Assembly: GCF_009727055.1 (NCBI RefSeq)
Contig: NC_052354.1
Location: 48,779,465 to 48,843,464, forward strand
Origin: Benincasa hispida
Lineage: Eukaryota; Streptophyta; Magnoliopsida; Cucurbitales; Cucurbitaceae
Direction: 5' to 3'
Length of the DNA stretch: 64,000 nucleotides
Made by a program: the position numbers and the translations under genes. The notes beneath the pieces are model-generated. The model had not been told where the DNA came from and did no database searches. It saw only the letters and a program-made list of their open reading frames with translations. Shown here one piece after another: positions 13,432-24,787 of the stretch. Every line of letters starts with the position of its first letter. Within the stretch, counting starts at the first letter, position 1.

Positions 13432-16400
13432 ATGGCTTCGATCACAGCTTCATCATCCTGTCTGCGATCTGCAGCTCCTCAATCGCGCCAAATCGCTGTA
13501 AAATTTCCAATTCCTTTTTCTCTTTTCTTCATTGCGTGCATTCAATGGATCCGTTGTACGATTTCATGTTTGTCATCTCTCGTTTTTCTGTATAATCCAT
13601 TGCCTCGGATTTGTTCTTCTTAATTCTAATCCTTTCTATCTCGATTTTTGCGTCGATTTCTCTTTCAATGTCGTTAATTACGAAGTTTGGAGCATTGGTT
13701 TCAATCGGTGTTGTGATTGTATTGCATGGCTATGAAACGCATGTATGATGGACTTTGCATCACTTCTTTGATTTCAAAATATTTCATTTCTCTTAATTGT
13801 GTTGTTTTACTTTAATTCGTGTTATTTCAAATACTGATTTGAATTTCTTCCCTAATTTTCACGGCTATTTAGGGCCGGAGGGGTAGAAGGGAATAACTTT
13901 CGATCTATTTGCTCTCATCTACCTCCAAATTGGTTTCTAGGAAGTATCAGGACCAACAAAAGGTCAATAGACCATAAATTACATGCGATCTTCAAATCCT
14001 TACTTATATAATGGTTTACCGTTCTAATTATGATGATCAGCCAACTTGAAGTCCTTATGTCCTGAAAAATTCTCTGTATTACTGTATGTATGTATTAATT
14101 ATCATTTTTTTATTGTTCTTTTGAGTTTTTGAGCTATATGAGACTAGATCATATATGTTCTCTCTGCTGATCATTTTGGTGAATTGTTTCTTGATAAGCA
14201 GGCAATATCCAAGATTTCTGGTTCAAAGACGGTTTCGTTTTCTTACCAAGGGAGAAACAATTTCTCTTCTAGAAGATTACAGTCGCTTCGAATTTCATGT
14301 GCTGTAAGTCCTATTTTGCTGCATGTTATTCGGGAAAAACGCTAATTACTGTTGCATTATGATGTTAACTGTGTGCGCTGTGGAACAGGCCAAACCAGAG
14401 ACAGTTGAAAAGGTTAGCAGAATAGTGAAGAAGCAATTGGCATTGCCAGATGATTCCACTGTTAATGGCGAGTCCAAATTTTCAACGCTTGGAGCTGATT
14501 CTCTTGACACGGTAAAGTCCTGTACTGCTCATGTTTCATAAAATTTATCCTTTGCATGTCTTTTATTTTTTATTTTAAGATTTTTTTTTTACAAGAACAT
14601 CCTAAAAAGCACACACAAAAAGCTGCTAAAGCTGTGACAAAGACGGCCAACGTCCTTTGCATGCATGTCTTTATCCATATATATATATATTAAATATATA
14701 GTTAAGACAATAGTTTACTATGTATTAAAGAAAAATATTTATGTGCATCTTAGGCACCTATTTTTATGCATCCCACTAGACATGTCCACGGGACGGGGAC
14801 GGGGAAGTCGTCCCTGTCCCCGTCCCCGTCTCCGTGAATTTCCCTACGAGGAATGGGGCGGAGATTCCCCGCGGGGAAAAATTCCCCGCCTGGAGGGAGA
14901 GTTGGTAGTGGGGTGTCGGCGGCGGAGAGAGTAGTCGACTCAGATGAGAGACTGTGAGGGAGTGACTGAGACCAGACGAGAGATTCAACCAGCTGATGGT
15001 GACTCAGACCAGACAAGAGACTCAAACGAGTTAGACCAGACGAGAGCGGTGACTGTGAGTAGTGGATGAGAGCGGTGCCAGTGACTTTGAGTAGTGACGA
15101 GACGAGAGCATTGACTTGAGTTGTGAGGTGAGCGCGGCGAGCAGCACTCAGTAGAGGACCTAATTGCTTTAGGTTTATAATTATATATATATATATATAT
15201 ATTAATATATATTAATATTATAATATTATATATCCCGTCCAGGGACTCCCCTCCTCGCCCCACCGCGAGTATGTATATATATACTTGGGGTGGGGCAGGG
15301 ACGGGGAATTTAAATGGGAAAAATTTCCCACTTCCTCCCCATTCCCTGTGTATTCGGGGAAGGGCGGGTCCCGCTGGTTAAATGGACATCTCTAGTTCCA
15401 CCAAATTATTCAATCATAAGTTATCATGTCGCAAATTTTGTTTTTTAGGAATATTTTAATATTTCTTTTATGTGAGTAATGGATAAGTTTACCCACAAAG
15501 ATGGGTGTATCCCTATTATCCTATATTAAATATATGGTTAAAGACATCCCTTGTATACCTTTAACTATATATTTAATAGAAACTTTGAACTTGAAAATAT
15601 CTTAATTACGGCTCTTAAGTTTATATATTTTTGGTTAAGCTATAACTATGTCAAATAGGTCTTTTAGGCTACGCAGGAAAATCCCTCAGGCTTGTAAGTC
15701 TATATTATTAACATTATTATCCCAGAGCTAATAAATGTGTACTTGAAAAATTTTATGAAAATGATTTTCCCATTAAAATTTGTCAGGGCTATTAATGGGA
15801 TCAAAATATCAATGTCGAGATTTCTGAATTTATCAATAAAATATTGTTTTATATGATATTATCTAAATCATAAAAGTTTACAATATCAATTAAATTAATA
15901 ATTAATTTTTTTTGTACACTATCTATTCATATTTATATTGGGATTAATAGATGAGTTACTTATCTATTTATTTATAATTTTTATGTTTTATGTTTGACTA
16001 TTTTTAAATTTAGAAAAATGAGCCAACTTATTTACGATATTTTGTTATATTGAAAAATATTTTCAGCAGTTTTGTCATTTAAAATAATTACTCTTTTTTA
16101 TTCTATGTTTATAGAGGATGTTGAAGATATCGAACCTTTCGATTTTTTTGGATATATCAAATTCATCTATACATATTTCAACCATTATGAACTTTTTGGA
16201 AGGATATGTTTGAATAGTGGTTTCACAGCCGATTTGAGTTTAAATAACAGTGTATTAATTATTTTAAGGGGAAAAAACTTAGGGTGTAGACCAAGTTTCA
16301 TCCAATGAAATACTGCCAAGTGGCAATTTTTTAAAAATATTTTTCTAAACTTTTTCTTTTGTAGTAAAGAAAAGGGGAGCTAATTTTCTAGAACTAATAG

Positions 16401-18858
16401 TAGGGTGAGGCAACATTTTTTTTTTTGTTATTGCTCTTTGGATAAAAGGTATGAAATGTCTTTTTCTTAGAACTAATAGTAGGGTGAGGCAGCACATTTC
16501 CTAGGCTGAGCAATGCTCTTTCTTTAGAACTAATAGTAGAGTGAGGCAACACATTTTCCCCCCTCTCTTCGAAAATAAATGTCTTTTTTTTGTGATTTCT
16601 TTTTTGGGTTTAAACAATATTTAGGTTCGATCTCTTGGTCGATGATATATGTCTAAATCAGTTTAACCATGTTCATGTATATTATTTTGTTTCACATACT
16701 CAATTTGTTGGAAGCGTATGATGAACACTCACAAATAAATAATCAACAAAAGAATATTTGAGAGAAAACAAAAGTACTTATTTGGAAAACTCTTCAAACT
16801 AAATTTCTGTGTATTTTTCTTCTCATTTGGTTTCATCAATAATGTAAATGTCAATCCTATTTATAGGATTGTCATGGGAAAACTTAAATACATAACTCAC
16901 ACTCTAATTAAACATACATGGAACAATTAAAATCCTACACTTAATTCATGTGAAACTCTACTAAATTAACTCCTACGTTAACATACTTAATTAACTCTCA
17001 TATTTTAATATTTTCAACTCTCACAAATTAATTCATCTATAACTTATCTAATTAAAACATGTTTAATTTTCAACATCCCCTTAAACTCCAAGCAAAGTTG
17101 TTAATTTGTTAAACATATCAACTTTGGGTGGCTTTGTAAAAATATCCGCATTTTAATCACATATTCAATTTGAACCTCCTTTCTTGAAATACAATCACTG
17201 GTAAAATAAAATCTTGTATCAATGTGCTTGCTATGATTAGGATACATTGGATTCTTTGCTAGAGCAATTGTTGACTTATTATCTACATGGATCACAATTG
17301 CATCATCTTGCAAAATTCCAACTTTCTTTAGAAAATTCCTTAACCAAATTGCATGATAAATACATGAGGCTGCAGCAATATATTCTACCTCACAAGTAGA
17401 CAATGTCTCACTAGGTTGCTTCTTAGAACTCCAAGTAAAAGTTGTTGGAAAAAAACATATATCCACTTGTACTTGTTTGGTCATTAACATCTCCAACCCA
17501 GTCACTATCACAATAATCATCAAGCTTGAATTCTTTAGATTGAAAATAAAATAATCCATAATCAAGCGTACCTTTGAGGTGTCATTTTCAAATTAGTAAT
17601 TGTAGGAGATTCCCTAAATCGACTCACCAATCCAACGCTGAAAAGATTATCTGGTCGTGTGCAAGTCAAATATCTTAAACTTCCAATTAAGCTTTTGAAA
17701 TATGAGGGATCAACATCTCCTTCTTCATATTTGGACCATTTTATCTTAACTTCAATTGAAATTGTGAGAGGATTAGAATTGATCATCTTGAACTTCTCTA
17801 GAATTTCTCTTGCATATTGTTCTTAAGAGATAAGAATACATTCATTTTCACCTCAATGCTAAGATAATATGACATCAGCCCAATATCTGTCATTTAAATT
17901 CTTGGGTCATTGCCTTCTTGAGATCTTCAAACATACTTGCACATTTTCTTGTCCACATACTGACAAACCAACAAAATATCTCCATGATCATTAGTCTTAA
18001 TATATAGAGAATGTTCATAAGGACGTCTCAAATACCCATTGTTAAGGAAATAGTTGTTGATTTTGCTATTTTACATTATAGGCATTTGTTTCAATCTATA
18101 CAATGCCTTCTTTAATTTCAAGACTTTATCTTCTTAACCTTTCACAATATAGCCAAGAGGTTGTTCTAAGTATACTTCTTTCAAAATATCCATTCAAGAA
18201 CGCCGATTTAACATCCATTTGAAAGATCATCTAAATAATCAACAAAGAAATAAATATAAATAATCACAAATAAATAATCAACAAAAGAATATTTGAGAGA
18301 AAACAAAAATACTTATTTGGAAAACTCTTCCAACTAAATTTCTTTGTGTATTCTTCCACTCACTTGGTTACATCAATAATATAAATGTCAATCCTATTTG
18401 TCAATCCTATTTATAGGATTATCATGAGTAAAATTAAATACATAACTCACACCCTAACTCACACCCTAATTAAACATACATGGAATAATTAAAATTCTAC
18501 ACTTAATTCATGTGAAATTCTACAAAATTAGCCCCTACATTAACATACTTAATTAACTATCATCCTTTAATTTTCTCAACTCTCATCAATTAATTCATTA
18601 ATTTTCAACACAATTTTATACAAAGAAGGAAAATCATCAAAATTAAGATTAGGGAGAGATTTATACAAGTTTTGAATGATTTGGCATGCAATGCAAAAAT
18701 ATACATATATCTTGATATGGTTGGATCAGGTGGAGATCGTGATGGGACTTGAAGAAGAGTTTGGGATAAGTGTGGAAGAGGAGAGCGCACAGAGCATCAC
18801 AACCGTTCAAGAGGCTGCAGATATGATTGAGGATCTCATCCTCAAAAAGAGTGCTTAA
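13432..18858 (+). CDS. ACP: Plastid acyl carrier protein, 4 exons
   Basis: Exons are 13432-13497, 14202-14303, 14389-14511 and 18730-18858. All junctions are GT-AG in phase 0, giving 139 aa. Residues 1 to about 56 form a Ser/Arg-rich, acid-poor plastid transit peptide ending near RISCA. The mature domain begins AKPETVEKV and carries the phosphopantetheine site ADSLDT with Ser-94 as the attachment residue, then the helix [13 protein letters not shown] and an acidic tail ending LKKSA. Length and exon layout fit plant type II ACPs, which carry growing acyl chains between fatty acid synthase enzymes in the plastid stroma. The start is the first ATG after the CT-rich leader and begins a typical MAS transit peptide. 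Introns 1 and 2 are short; intron 3 is 4218 bp because of inserted elements. Paralogue number cannot be told. Confidence 0.95.
14777..15394. mobile_element. GC-rich hAT-like MITE in ACP intron 3
   Basis: The element starts TAGACATGTCCACGGGACGG and ends with the near-inverse TAGAGATGTCCA read on the other strand. Both ends are rich in GGGGACGGGGA runs, unlike the AT-rich intron. The centre holds degenerate ACTCAGACCAGACGAGAG-type repeats and an AT dinucleotide tract at 15180-15202. The flanks TCCCAC and TTCCAC may be a worn target duplication. TIR style and size suggest a non-autonomous hAT element; ORFs inside are incidental. Confidence 0.7.
16389..16553. repeat. Three spaced copies of a 27-bp motif
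   Basis: The motif TAGAACTAATAGTAGGGTGA plus GGCAACA occurs at about 16389, 16468 and 16525, each followed by different sequence. Spacing is about 79 and 57 bases. It lies in ACP intron 3 just before the Copia insertion and has no visible role. Confidence 0.8.
16706..18610 (-). mobile_element. Decayed Copia element, antisense in ACP intron 3
   Basis: The left LTR is 16706-17075 (TGTTGGAAGC to TTTTCAACA on +). A second copy lies at about 18262-18610 and lacks the first 20-odd bases. CAATT stands immediately outside both ends (16701-16705 and 18611-18615), a clean 5-bp target duplication. On the minus strand the purine tract AAGGGGA precedes the left LTR, which is therefore the 3-prime LTR. 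Only the end of pol remains inside; gag, protease, integrase and the primer-binding site are gone. One LTR carries short internal duplications (GTCAATCCTATT and AACTCACACCCTA). Confidence 0.9.
17090..18230 (-). pseudogene. Copia pol remnant: end of reverse transcriptase and RNase H
   Basis: On the minus strand 17786-17562 encodes the linker motif [18 protein letters not shown]. The frame 17565-17101 has the RNase H segment [20 protein letters not shown] followed by [11 protein letters not shown] and [14 protein letters not shown], all Copia hallmarks. Frames are shifted relative to each other and the final part is out of register, so no functional enzyme is possible. More upstream, 17800-18230 keeps only fragments of reverse transcriptase with stops. 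The remnant sits between the two LTRs and shares their orientation. Confidence 0.85.
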
Positions 18859-19100
18859 ATATATTCCCACTCCTTCAAGGGTGAGCCGAGCAAGCCCCCC
18901 TTTTTTACCCTTTTGCCCTTCGGTTTCTTTTACTCGCACTGTCCATGTCATGTCATCACACTGGTATTTGAAAGAGGCTGTAGTCTTCGATCTCTCTCCC
19001 TCTCTCTTTAATCTACATTTTAATGCTAATTAATGTATTAGGTCTTAAAATAATTATATGGCTTTTGTTTCCTAGTAATTCTCTTTTCCAGAAAATATGT
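18859..19100 (+). other. Probable 3-prime UTR of the ACP gene
   Basis: Sequence after the TAA stop stays moderately GC-rich for about 130 bases, then becomes AT-rich with TAATTAATGTATTAGG near 19028. A polyadenylation site is likely in this interval but no single signal is decisive. Confidence 0.4.
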
Positions 19101-19965
19101 CAATCTAATCATGGTTCTATGGTTTCAATGGGATTTAGACATAAATTATTGATTCAAAAGGTAAGAGTTCCAATCCTCAGCTTCATATGTTGCACTATCG
19201 TAAAGAAAAAAGATCTTGATTCTTGTTCTTGGGGATTAAGAATTGAAACACGAACCCCTAATCACTTCCCATTTGAATATCTTTCATTATCTCTTGGGAA
19301 TTCTTGAACTTATTACGTGGGATTTGAAGCAATCCTTCGAGTACAACCCATATAAAGTGTCCGACAAACATTTTTAGAAATTATTTAAATTAATAAATAG
19401 TTTTTTTTTTAATATTTGTGAGTACCTGGTCAACTTAAGCACATCTTCCTTTCGACTCTACAATATATTTGACAAGGAAACCAATAGGATATTAAATTCT
19501 AGATAAATGGTTACCATGGATTAAACTCATCATCTCCTAGTTCTATAATTTTTTTTTTATATGTTCTCATTATCACTAGGTCAATCCATGATGGTTAAAT
19601 TAATAAATAGTTAATGTCATGAATTTTTTACGAACTAATACAAATGTTGATTCACCTTTAAATGTGAAAACATGGATAGAAATTTATTATGACATGCTTG
19701 TAAGTGATTATGAAAATGTTAATTTTTTTTTATCAAAATTGATTAGAAAAATGCTTTTAATAATTTAAAATCAATTTTAATAATATGAAACATGCGTTTA
19801 AAAGTTTTGAGTTAAATATTGAATTGATTTTGAATAATTGTAAGTGTGTACAAAATCGATTAATTATCAGTGTTGTACATGACAAAGGTGATATGAAGTC
19901 GGTAACAAAAATGACTCCAACTCCAAAGCGGTTGAAAGCAGTCTAAGAATGCGTTAAAAAAGTTA
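19101..19965. other. Intergenic DNA, nothing recognised
   Basis: AT-rich sequence between the ACP 3-prime end and the large MULE. No frame resembles a known protein and no repeats with defined ends were seen. Confidence 0.5.
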
Positions 19966-20169
19966 ATATTGTTGTAAATTATCAGAAAAGTGGGTCAAAG
20001 TATTTATAATTTATATAAAAAAAAATTAGGAAATCATTACCGCCCAATCAAACACAAAAAAATAGTGTAAAATATCGAAAAAAACCCAACCCAAATGCAA
20101 AAAAAGGGAGAAAAGGTGGAAACCCGACTCGGAGACCCGAATCATCAATGATTAATCGATGCAATTTTC

Positions 20170-20530
20170 TCTGAGGGTTTTTTCCTCCAACGAATGACGC
20201 TTCGTCTTCATAATCCTGTCCATTTCATCGTTTGAACACTTCATCTTCTTTTTCTATTTTTGTTCTTTTTTCCTCTCTCTTTCATCATTCAAGAAATTCT
20301 CTCAAAATTGCTTTCTTCTTCTTCTTCTTCTTCCCCTTCTTCCATCGACGTTGCTTCATCTTATTTTCTATTTTCATTCTTTTTCGTCCACTGCTTCATT
20401 TTCGTCCTTGTCCGCTACTTCTTGGTCCTCTTCTTCTTCTTAATCCTTCTTCCGCTGTCGCTACAAGTCCTTCTTGCCACATCTTTTTTCTATCACTACA
20501 TCAGTAACTATTCAACTTCAAAAGGTATAT
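20170..20530 (+). promoter_or_regulatory. CT-rich leader at the left end of the MULE
   Basis: A pyrimidine-rich stretch dominated by TTCTTCTTC repeats follows the left terminal sequence and reads toward the ULP1-type gene. The mirror-image leader on the minus strand at 32060-31690 has the same composition. The ORFs in both are low-complexity Ser/Phe/Leu runs and not convincing proteins. I read them as 5-prime leaders or first exons of the two element genes. Confidence 0.4.
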
Positions 20531-20737
20531 CTCTTTTCTTTTTTTCTCATCAATTTATGAGTAATTATAGTTATTAAGTCTAATTATTGTTTAGTAGTAA
20601 TATTTATTAACCCTAAATTTTGTGTACATATGGTAAACAAAATAAAAAAGAAGACTATTAAAAATAAGAAGAAGAAAAAAAACTAAAAAAGGAGAACAAG
20701 AGAAACTAAAACTGAAGGTACAGACAAACCTATGATA

Positions 20738-21385
20738 GTGCTCTATCACTCTCTATCAATGATAGACAGTGATGGAACGCTTTTAATGACTATCACAGAT
20801 AGAAATTGATAGTAGTATATAAGTGTCTATCTGTGATAGACATTGACAATGATCTATCACTGATAGACATTGATACACCACTATCAATATCTATCTATGA
20901 TAGACATTGAAAGTATTCTATCCCTATTTATAATTGATAGAGTGATAGATATGTTTTCATTATTATATTTTGAATGTTTGCTTGATGGAGAGTGATAGAT
21001 ACATTTCCATTATTATATTTTGATTGTTTGTTTGTTTGCTTAATGATAGATATATTTTATTAGATATATTTGGTGGGGGCTAGTTATTGGATTATATACA
21101 TGGTTGGTTGGTTTGGTGTTTTGATATTTGTTTTTTTTTTTTTTTTTGGAGTTTATTTTGATTGATTTCATAGTTTCAGTTGATAAAGAAGTACATATAT
21201 AGACCATGGTAGTCAGAGATAGAAGTTTTCTATCAATGTCTATCACAATTAAATACTGATAATCACAAATAGATACTAATAGACTACTATCAGTGTCTAT
21301 CACAGATAGACATTGAAAGTGTTCTATCACCATCTATCAATGATAGACAGTGATTTACCACTATCAGTTCTTTCTATCACTATAT
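20738..21385. repeat. Palindromic TGATAGACA repeat clusters, left
   Basis: Runs of alternating CTATCA and TGATAG units, often forming TATCAxTGATA palindromes with GACA or TGTC spacers, occupy 20738-20945 and 21215-21385. They are degenerate, not a strict tandem array. Similar clusters recur across the MULE. Confidence 0.85.
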
Positions 21386-22039
21386 AAGGATAGATATGTT
21401 TTTTTTTCCATTATTTATTATTTATTGATATTTTGATTGTTTTCTTGATATATTTTCTTATAAATATTTTGATGGGGGTTAATTATTGCTCAATGATACA
21501 TATATTTTCTTTCTTATATATGTTTGACTCGATTGTATACGTTTTGATATTTGGTTGTTTGGCTAGGGACTACTTATTGGATTGTATATGTTTTGATATT
21601 TGTTTTGTTTCAGTTTAGTTTGCTTATAGGATTGACTTCATGACAGTGATACAAAGAAAAGAAGTACATATGAAACTTGATAGAAAGTTGTGAAACCTGA
21701 ATTTTGATTTCCCTACTTAAACTAGTAATTAAGAGAATTTAACAAAGTATGACTCCCTATGCCAAAAAGGAAGAAATTCTAAGTGTTGAATAAATATTTC
21801 TTAAAAAGTTTGGAATTAAACTAGTGGAAAATTTGGCTAAGTGTAAAGTCAAAAGAAATCATGCATTTGGTGTTAATGCATGAGATGAGGCTAAGTATAC
21901 TATGAAGCCGAAGGCAACCATGTGTGAATTTGTAAGGTTGAACGCATGATTGGCCAAGGCGTTGCCTAAAGTCACCCATGCGTTGAAAATGCGTGAGCGA
22001 GAGCGGAGAAAGCGAGATGTTGAGCGCAAGGCGCTAGGC

Positions 22040-22640
22040 AGACAATTATGTAGCAAATGAGTGGCGCTACGCGATGAGGTAGGCGACCGTGTAGCAAATG
22101 AGCGGTGCCACACTATAAGGTAGGAGATCGTGTAGCAAATGCATAGAGTTCAGGGATACGATAGGCGATCGTGCGGCAAGGTGCGGTGCTAGATGATGCG
22201 AAGGGTCACGCTGAACGATAAGCGCTATGCAATGGACGATAGTGTTAAGCAATGGGGGCGTTGGCGATAGATTACACGATGGCGCTACACGATAGGTAGA
22301 ATACTAAACGATAGGTGTTATGCAATAAACGCAGGTGTTGGGCGATGATGCTATGCGATGAGCGGATACATTAGATTATATGGCGTCGGTGCTACACGAT
22401 AAAGCTAAACGATGGGCGTGGCAGCTAAGCGATAGATTATGCGCGAGATCGTTGTGAGTGAGATCGTTTACTAAACGATTGAGCTACACGATGGGGCGTT
22501 GGTGCTATGTGATGGACGCAAACACTAGATGATTACAACGAGAGAGCTGGTTGTTAAGCGACAGCGAGATATTTAATAGACGATGGAGCTAAACGATAGA
22601 TGCAAGAACTGCACGATGGAGCGGTGCTGAGGCTTGCGTT
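22040..22640. repeat. Degenerate CGATxG/GCTAxxCGAT repeat field inside the solo LTR
   Basis: About 600 bases are built from imperfect repeats of a 15-25 base theme such as GCTACACGATGG, GCTAAACGATAG and GTGCTATGCGATG. This makes the patch GC-richer than its surroundings. It lies upstream of the LTR TATA box, where U3 enhancers of LTR elements usually sit; a promoter role is an inference from position only. Confidence 0.7.
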
Positions 22641-22859
22641 ACGCAAGACTGATGAACTTATCTGGACAAATGGTTGTACCAAGAGAAGTTTGAGATTGAG
22701 TTAGTAGAAGCTGGACGAATAAATATTCATGCAAAGAGAGTCTTAAGCATGAGGAGGACACATTAAATAGGAGGTGGATGTGGTTGGGCGTTCGCAGATT
22801 GAGAGAAAAACGCTTGGACATGCTCAAAGGAGGAGGTGTCGAGTGAAGGTAAAGGGTAA

Positions 22860-22895
22860 GATGCCTATAAATAGGGTAGAATGCTTCACTTCAAC
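22860..22895 (+). promoter_or_regulatory. TATA box of the solo LTR
   Basis: CCTATAAATAGGGTAGAATG gives a near-consensus plant TATA box at about 22863-22870, with CTTCACTTCAACTC about 25-30 bases downstream as a plausible start region. It lies roughly 1.17 kb into the LTR, dividing a long U3 from R-U5. Confidence 0.6.
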
Positions 22896-24229
22896 TCATA
22901 AAATATTTTAATTCGTAAAGATCACTGAGAAAAAGAGAAAGTGAGAGAAATCCGTGTGTTGAACAGAGGAAAAGCAACGCTAATCGGATGGAGGTCAAAA
23001 CAAAGGCATTGGAAGGAGCTGAGTGTATGGACAGACGCCTGGGTTAAGTTCAAACGAGAAGTTATTCCAAACTACTCGTGCAAATTAGGTGATTTTTAGA
23101 CTAAAAGCTTTTAAATTGAATGTAGTTTTGGTATGAGGGCTGCCATGAAGGAACTCTAACTCTAAGGCTGTCAAATCCAAGGAAAACTGGGAGGTGTGCA
23201 CTAGTGGGGAGATAGCCGGGCTAGGTGGAGTGAACTTAAGACTCTGAACTTTTGAAAGGGAATCTCAAAGCGAAACTCTAAGGTAAACTAGTTAAGAAAT
23301 TTTCACACATTTTTGTAGAAGGAAATATCTTGAGATAAGGCCTGAAAGAGTGAGTAATCTAAGTTTGAAGGTTGATCTGAAATAGGGTCCAATAGGAGAT
23401 TAAGGGAAATTGGGTGAACTAGGAAGGAAAAGCAATCTTAGCGGATCACTGTGAGTGGTTTCTTCTTTTAGTATTTTAAGCATATTCCAAATTAATATGC
23501 TATGGTTTATGAATGAATGCTTATACTATGAGATGAGCATGAGGTTGGGATGGTCAGAGGGTCTATGGACCTAGCACGTGAGCCCAAGATGAAATCTCAT
23601 AGGATGGTCAAGGGATCGAGAAGTCTAGTTCCTGAGTTTGTGGGAGGGGAAAACCTTGAGTGAGATGGTCAGAGGGCTGACGAGCCTACCTTCTGAGCTC
23701 ATGAAAGGGAGAACTATGTGCACATAGGTTGATGAATGTTTAGAGATGTGCAATGTTAACTATTTACCATGTGTGTAGGTCGATTTGTGAAAAGCTTCAT
23801 TCAATGACGGAGGTATACATAATAACCTCATGATATAATGTTTATAAGTTGAAAGAGACTTATAATTATGATTCCACTCACTGAGCTTTGTGAAGCTCAT
23901 GTTTTATTTTCTGTGTTTTCTTCACAGGTAGCAGAAGAGTCTAGGTTGCAGAGATTGATCAAGGTTTGCCACAAGTTAGAAATAGTACTAAAAGAGTTTT
24001 GTAGTGGGGATGAGGCTACATTTGTAAACGTAATTTAAATTTAAACTGGTTTCCTAAACAAAGCATGTGATTTCATTTGTTCCATTAAGTTTTCCGTTGT
24101 AGTATTAAATATTGTTAAAAGGAAACTAGTAAAAAGTGATTAATGGTTGTCATGAAAGAGTGATATCTGTTGACATCACGCCTCCTCCTAGATAAAGGTC
24201 GAAGTCTGGGAGAGGGTCGTGACAAAAGT

Positions 24230-24690
24230 GATAGAAATCTATCATTGTCTACCAATGATATCGATAGACAGAGATAGAATTTTTCTATCAATGTTTATCA
24301 CAGATAGACACTAATAGAGTTTATTAGTATCTATCTGTGAGAGACATTGAAAGTTCTCTGTGTTGTCTGTCATTGATACCACTACCAGTGTATACATATG
24401 TTTTCTTAAATATGTTTGGCCGGGGGGCTACTTACCATTGGTGTTTTAATATTTGTTTTGCTTATAGGATTGATTTCATGCTTTAGTATATAAAAAAGTA
24501 TTTGATAGACAATGATAGACACTATCAACGATAGAAGTGATAGAAGTCTATTAATATCTATCATCGATAGACAGTGATAGAAGTCTATCACTGTCTATCG
24601 TTAATAGATAAAGATAGACTTTACTAATGTTCATTGAATGATAATAGTGAGTGATAGTCAATGATAGAATCTAGTATTGTCTACTACTAT
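24230..24690. repeat. Palindromic TGATAGACA repeat cluster, centre-left
   Basis: Dense CTATCA/TGATAG units just to the right of the solo LTR and directly before the first ULP1-type exon. They are the continuation of the tract that the solo LTR split. Confidence 0.85.
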
Positions 24691-24787
24691 AGTCATATAT
24701 CACTTGCTTATTGCTGATAGTTGTATATTTAAACAGGTGCAACAGGAACATGAACATCAAATAATAATGCAAGACTAGAACAAAGCT

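Larger units (their letters stand above)
21689..24224. mobile_element. Solo LTR of 2.5 kb, nested in the MULE
   Basis: The segment starts TGTGAAACCT and ends GGGTCGTGACA, so TGT...ACA ends. AAAGT stands directly on both sides (21684-21688 and 24225-24229). Removing one AAAGT and the segment joins GATAGAAAGT to GATAGAAATC, a normal palindromic repeat tract of the MULE. That proves an insertion rather than part of the element. No gag or pol is inside. Length near 2.5 kb suits a Ty3/gypsy-type LTR. A TATA box at 22862-22869 marks the U3/R region in + orientation. Confidence 0.9.

Noticed and set aside
14750..15263. Several 70-90 codon ORFs on both strands
   Set aside because: They lie inside the GC-rich MITE and its repeats, where stop codons are rare by composition.
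20232..20577. Overlapping Phe/Ser-rich ORFs
   Set aside because: They come from a TTC-repeat leader of the MULE in two frames and have no protein character.
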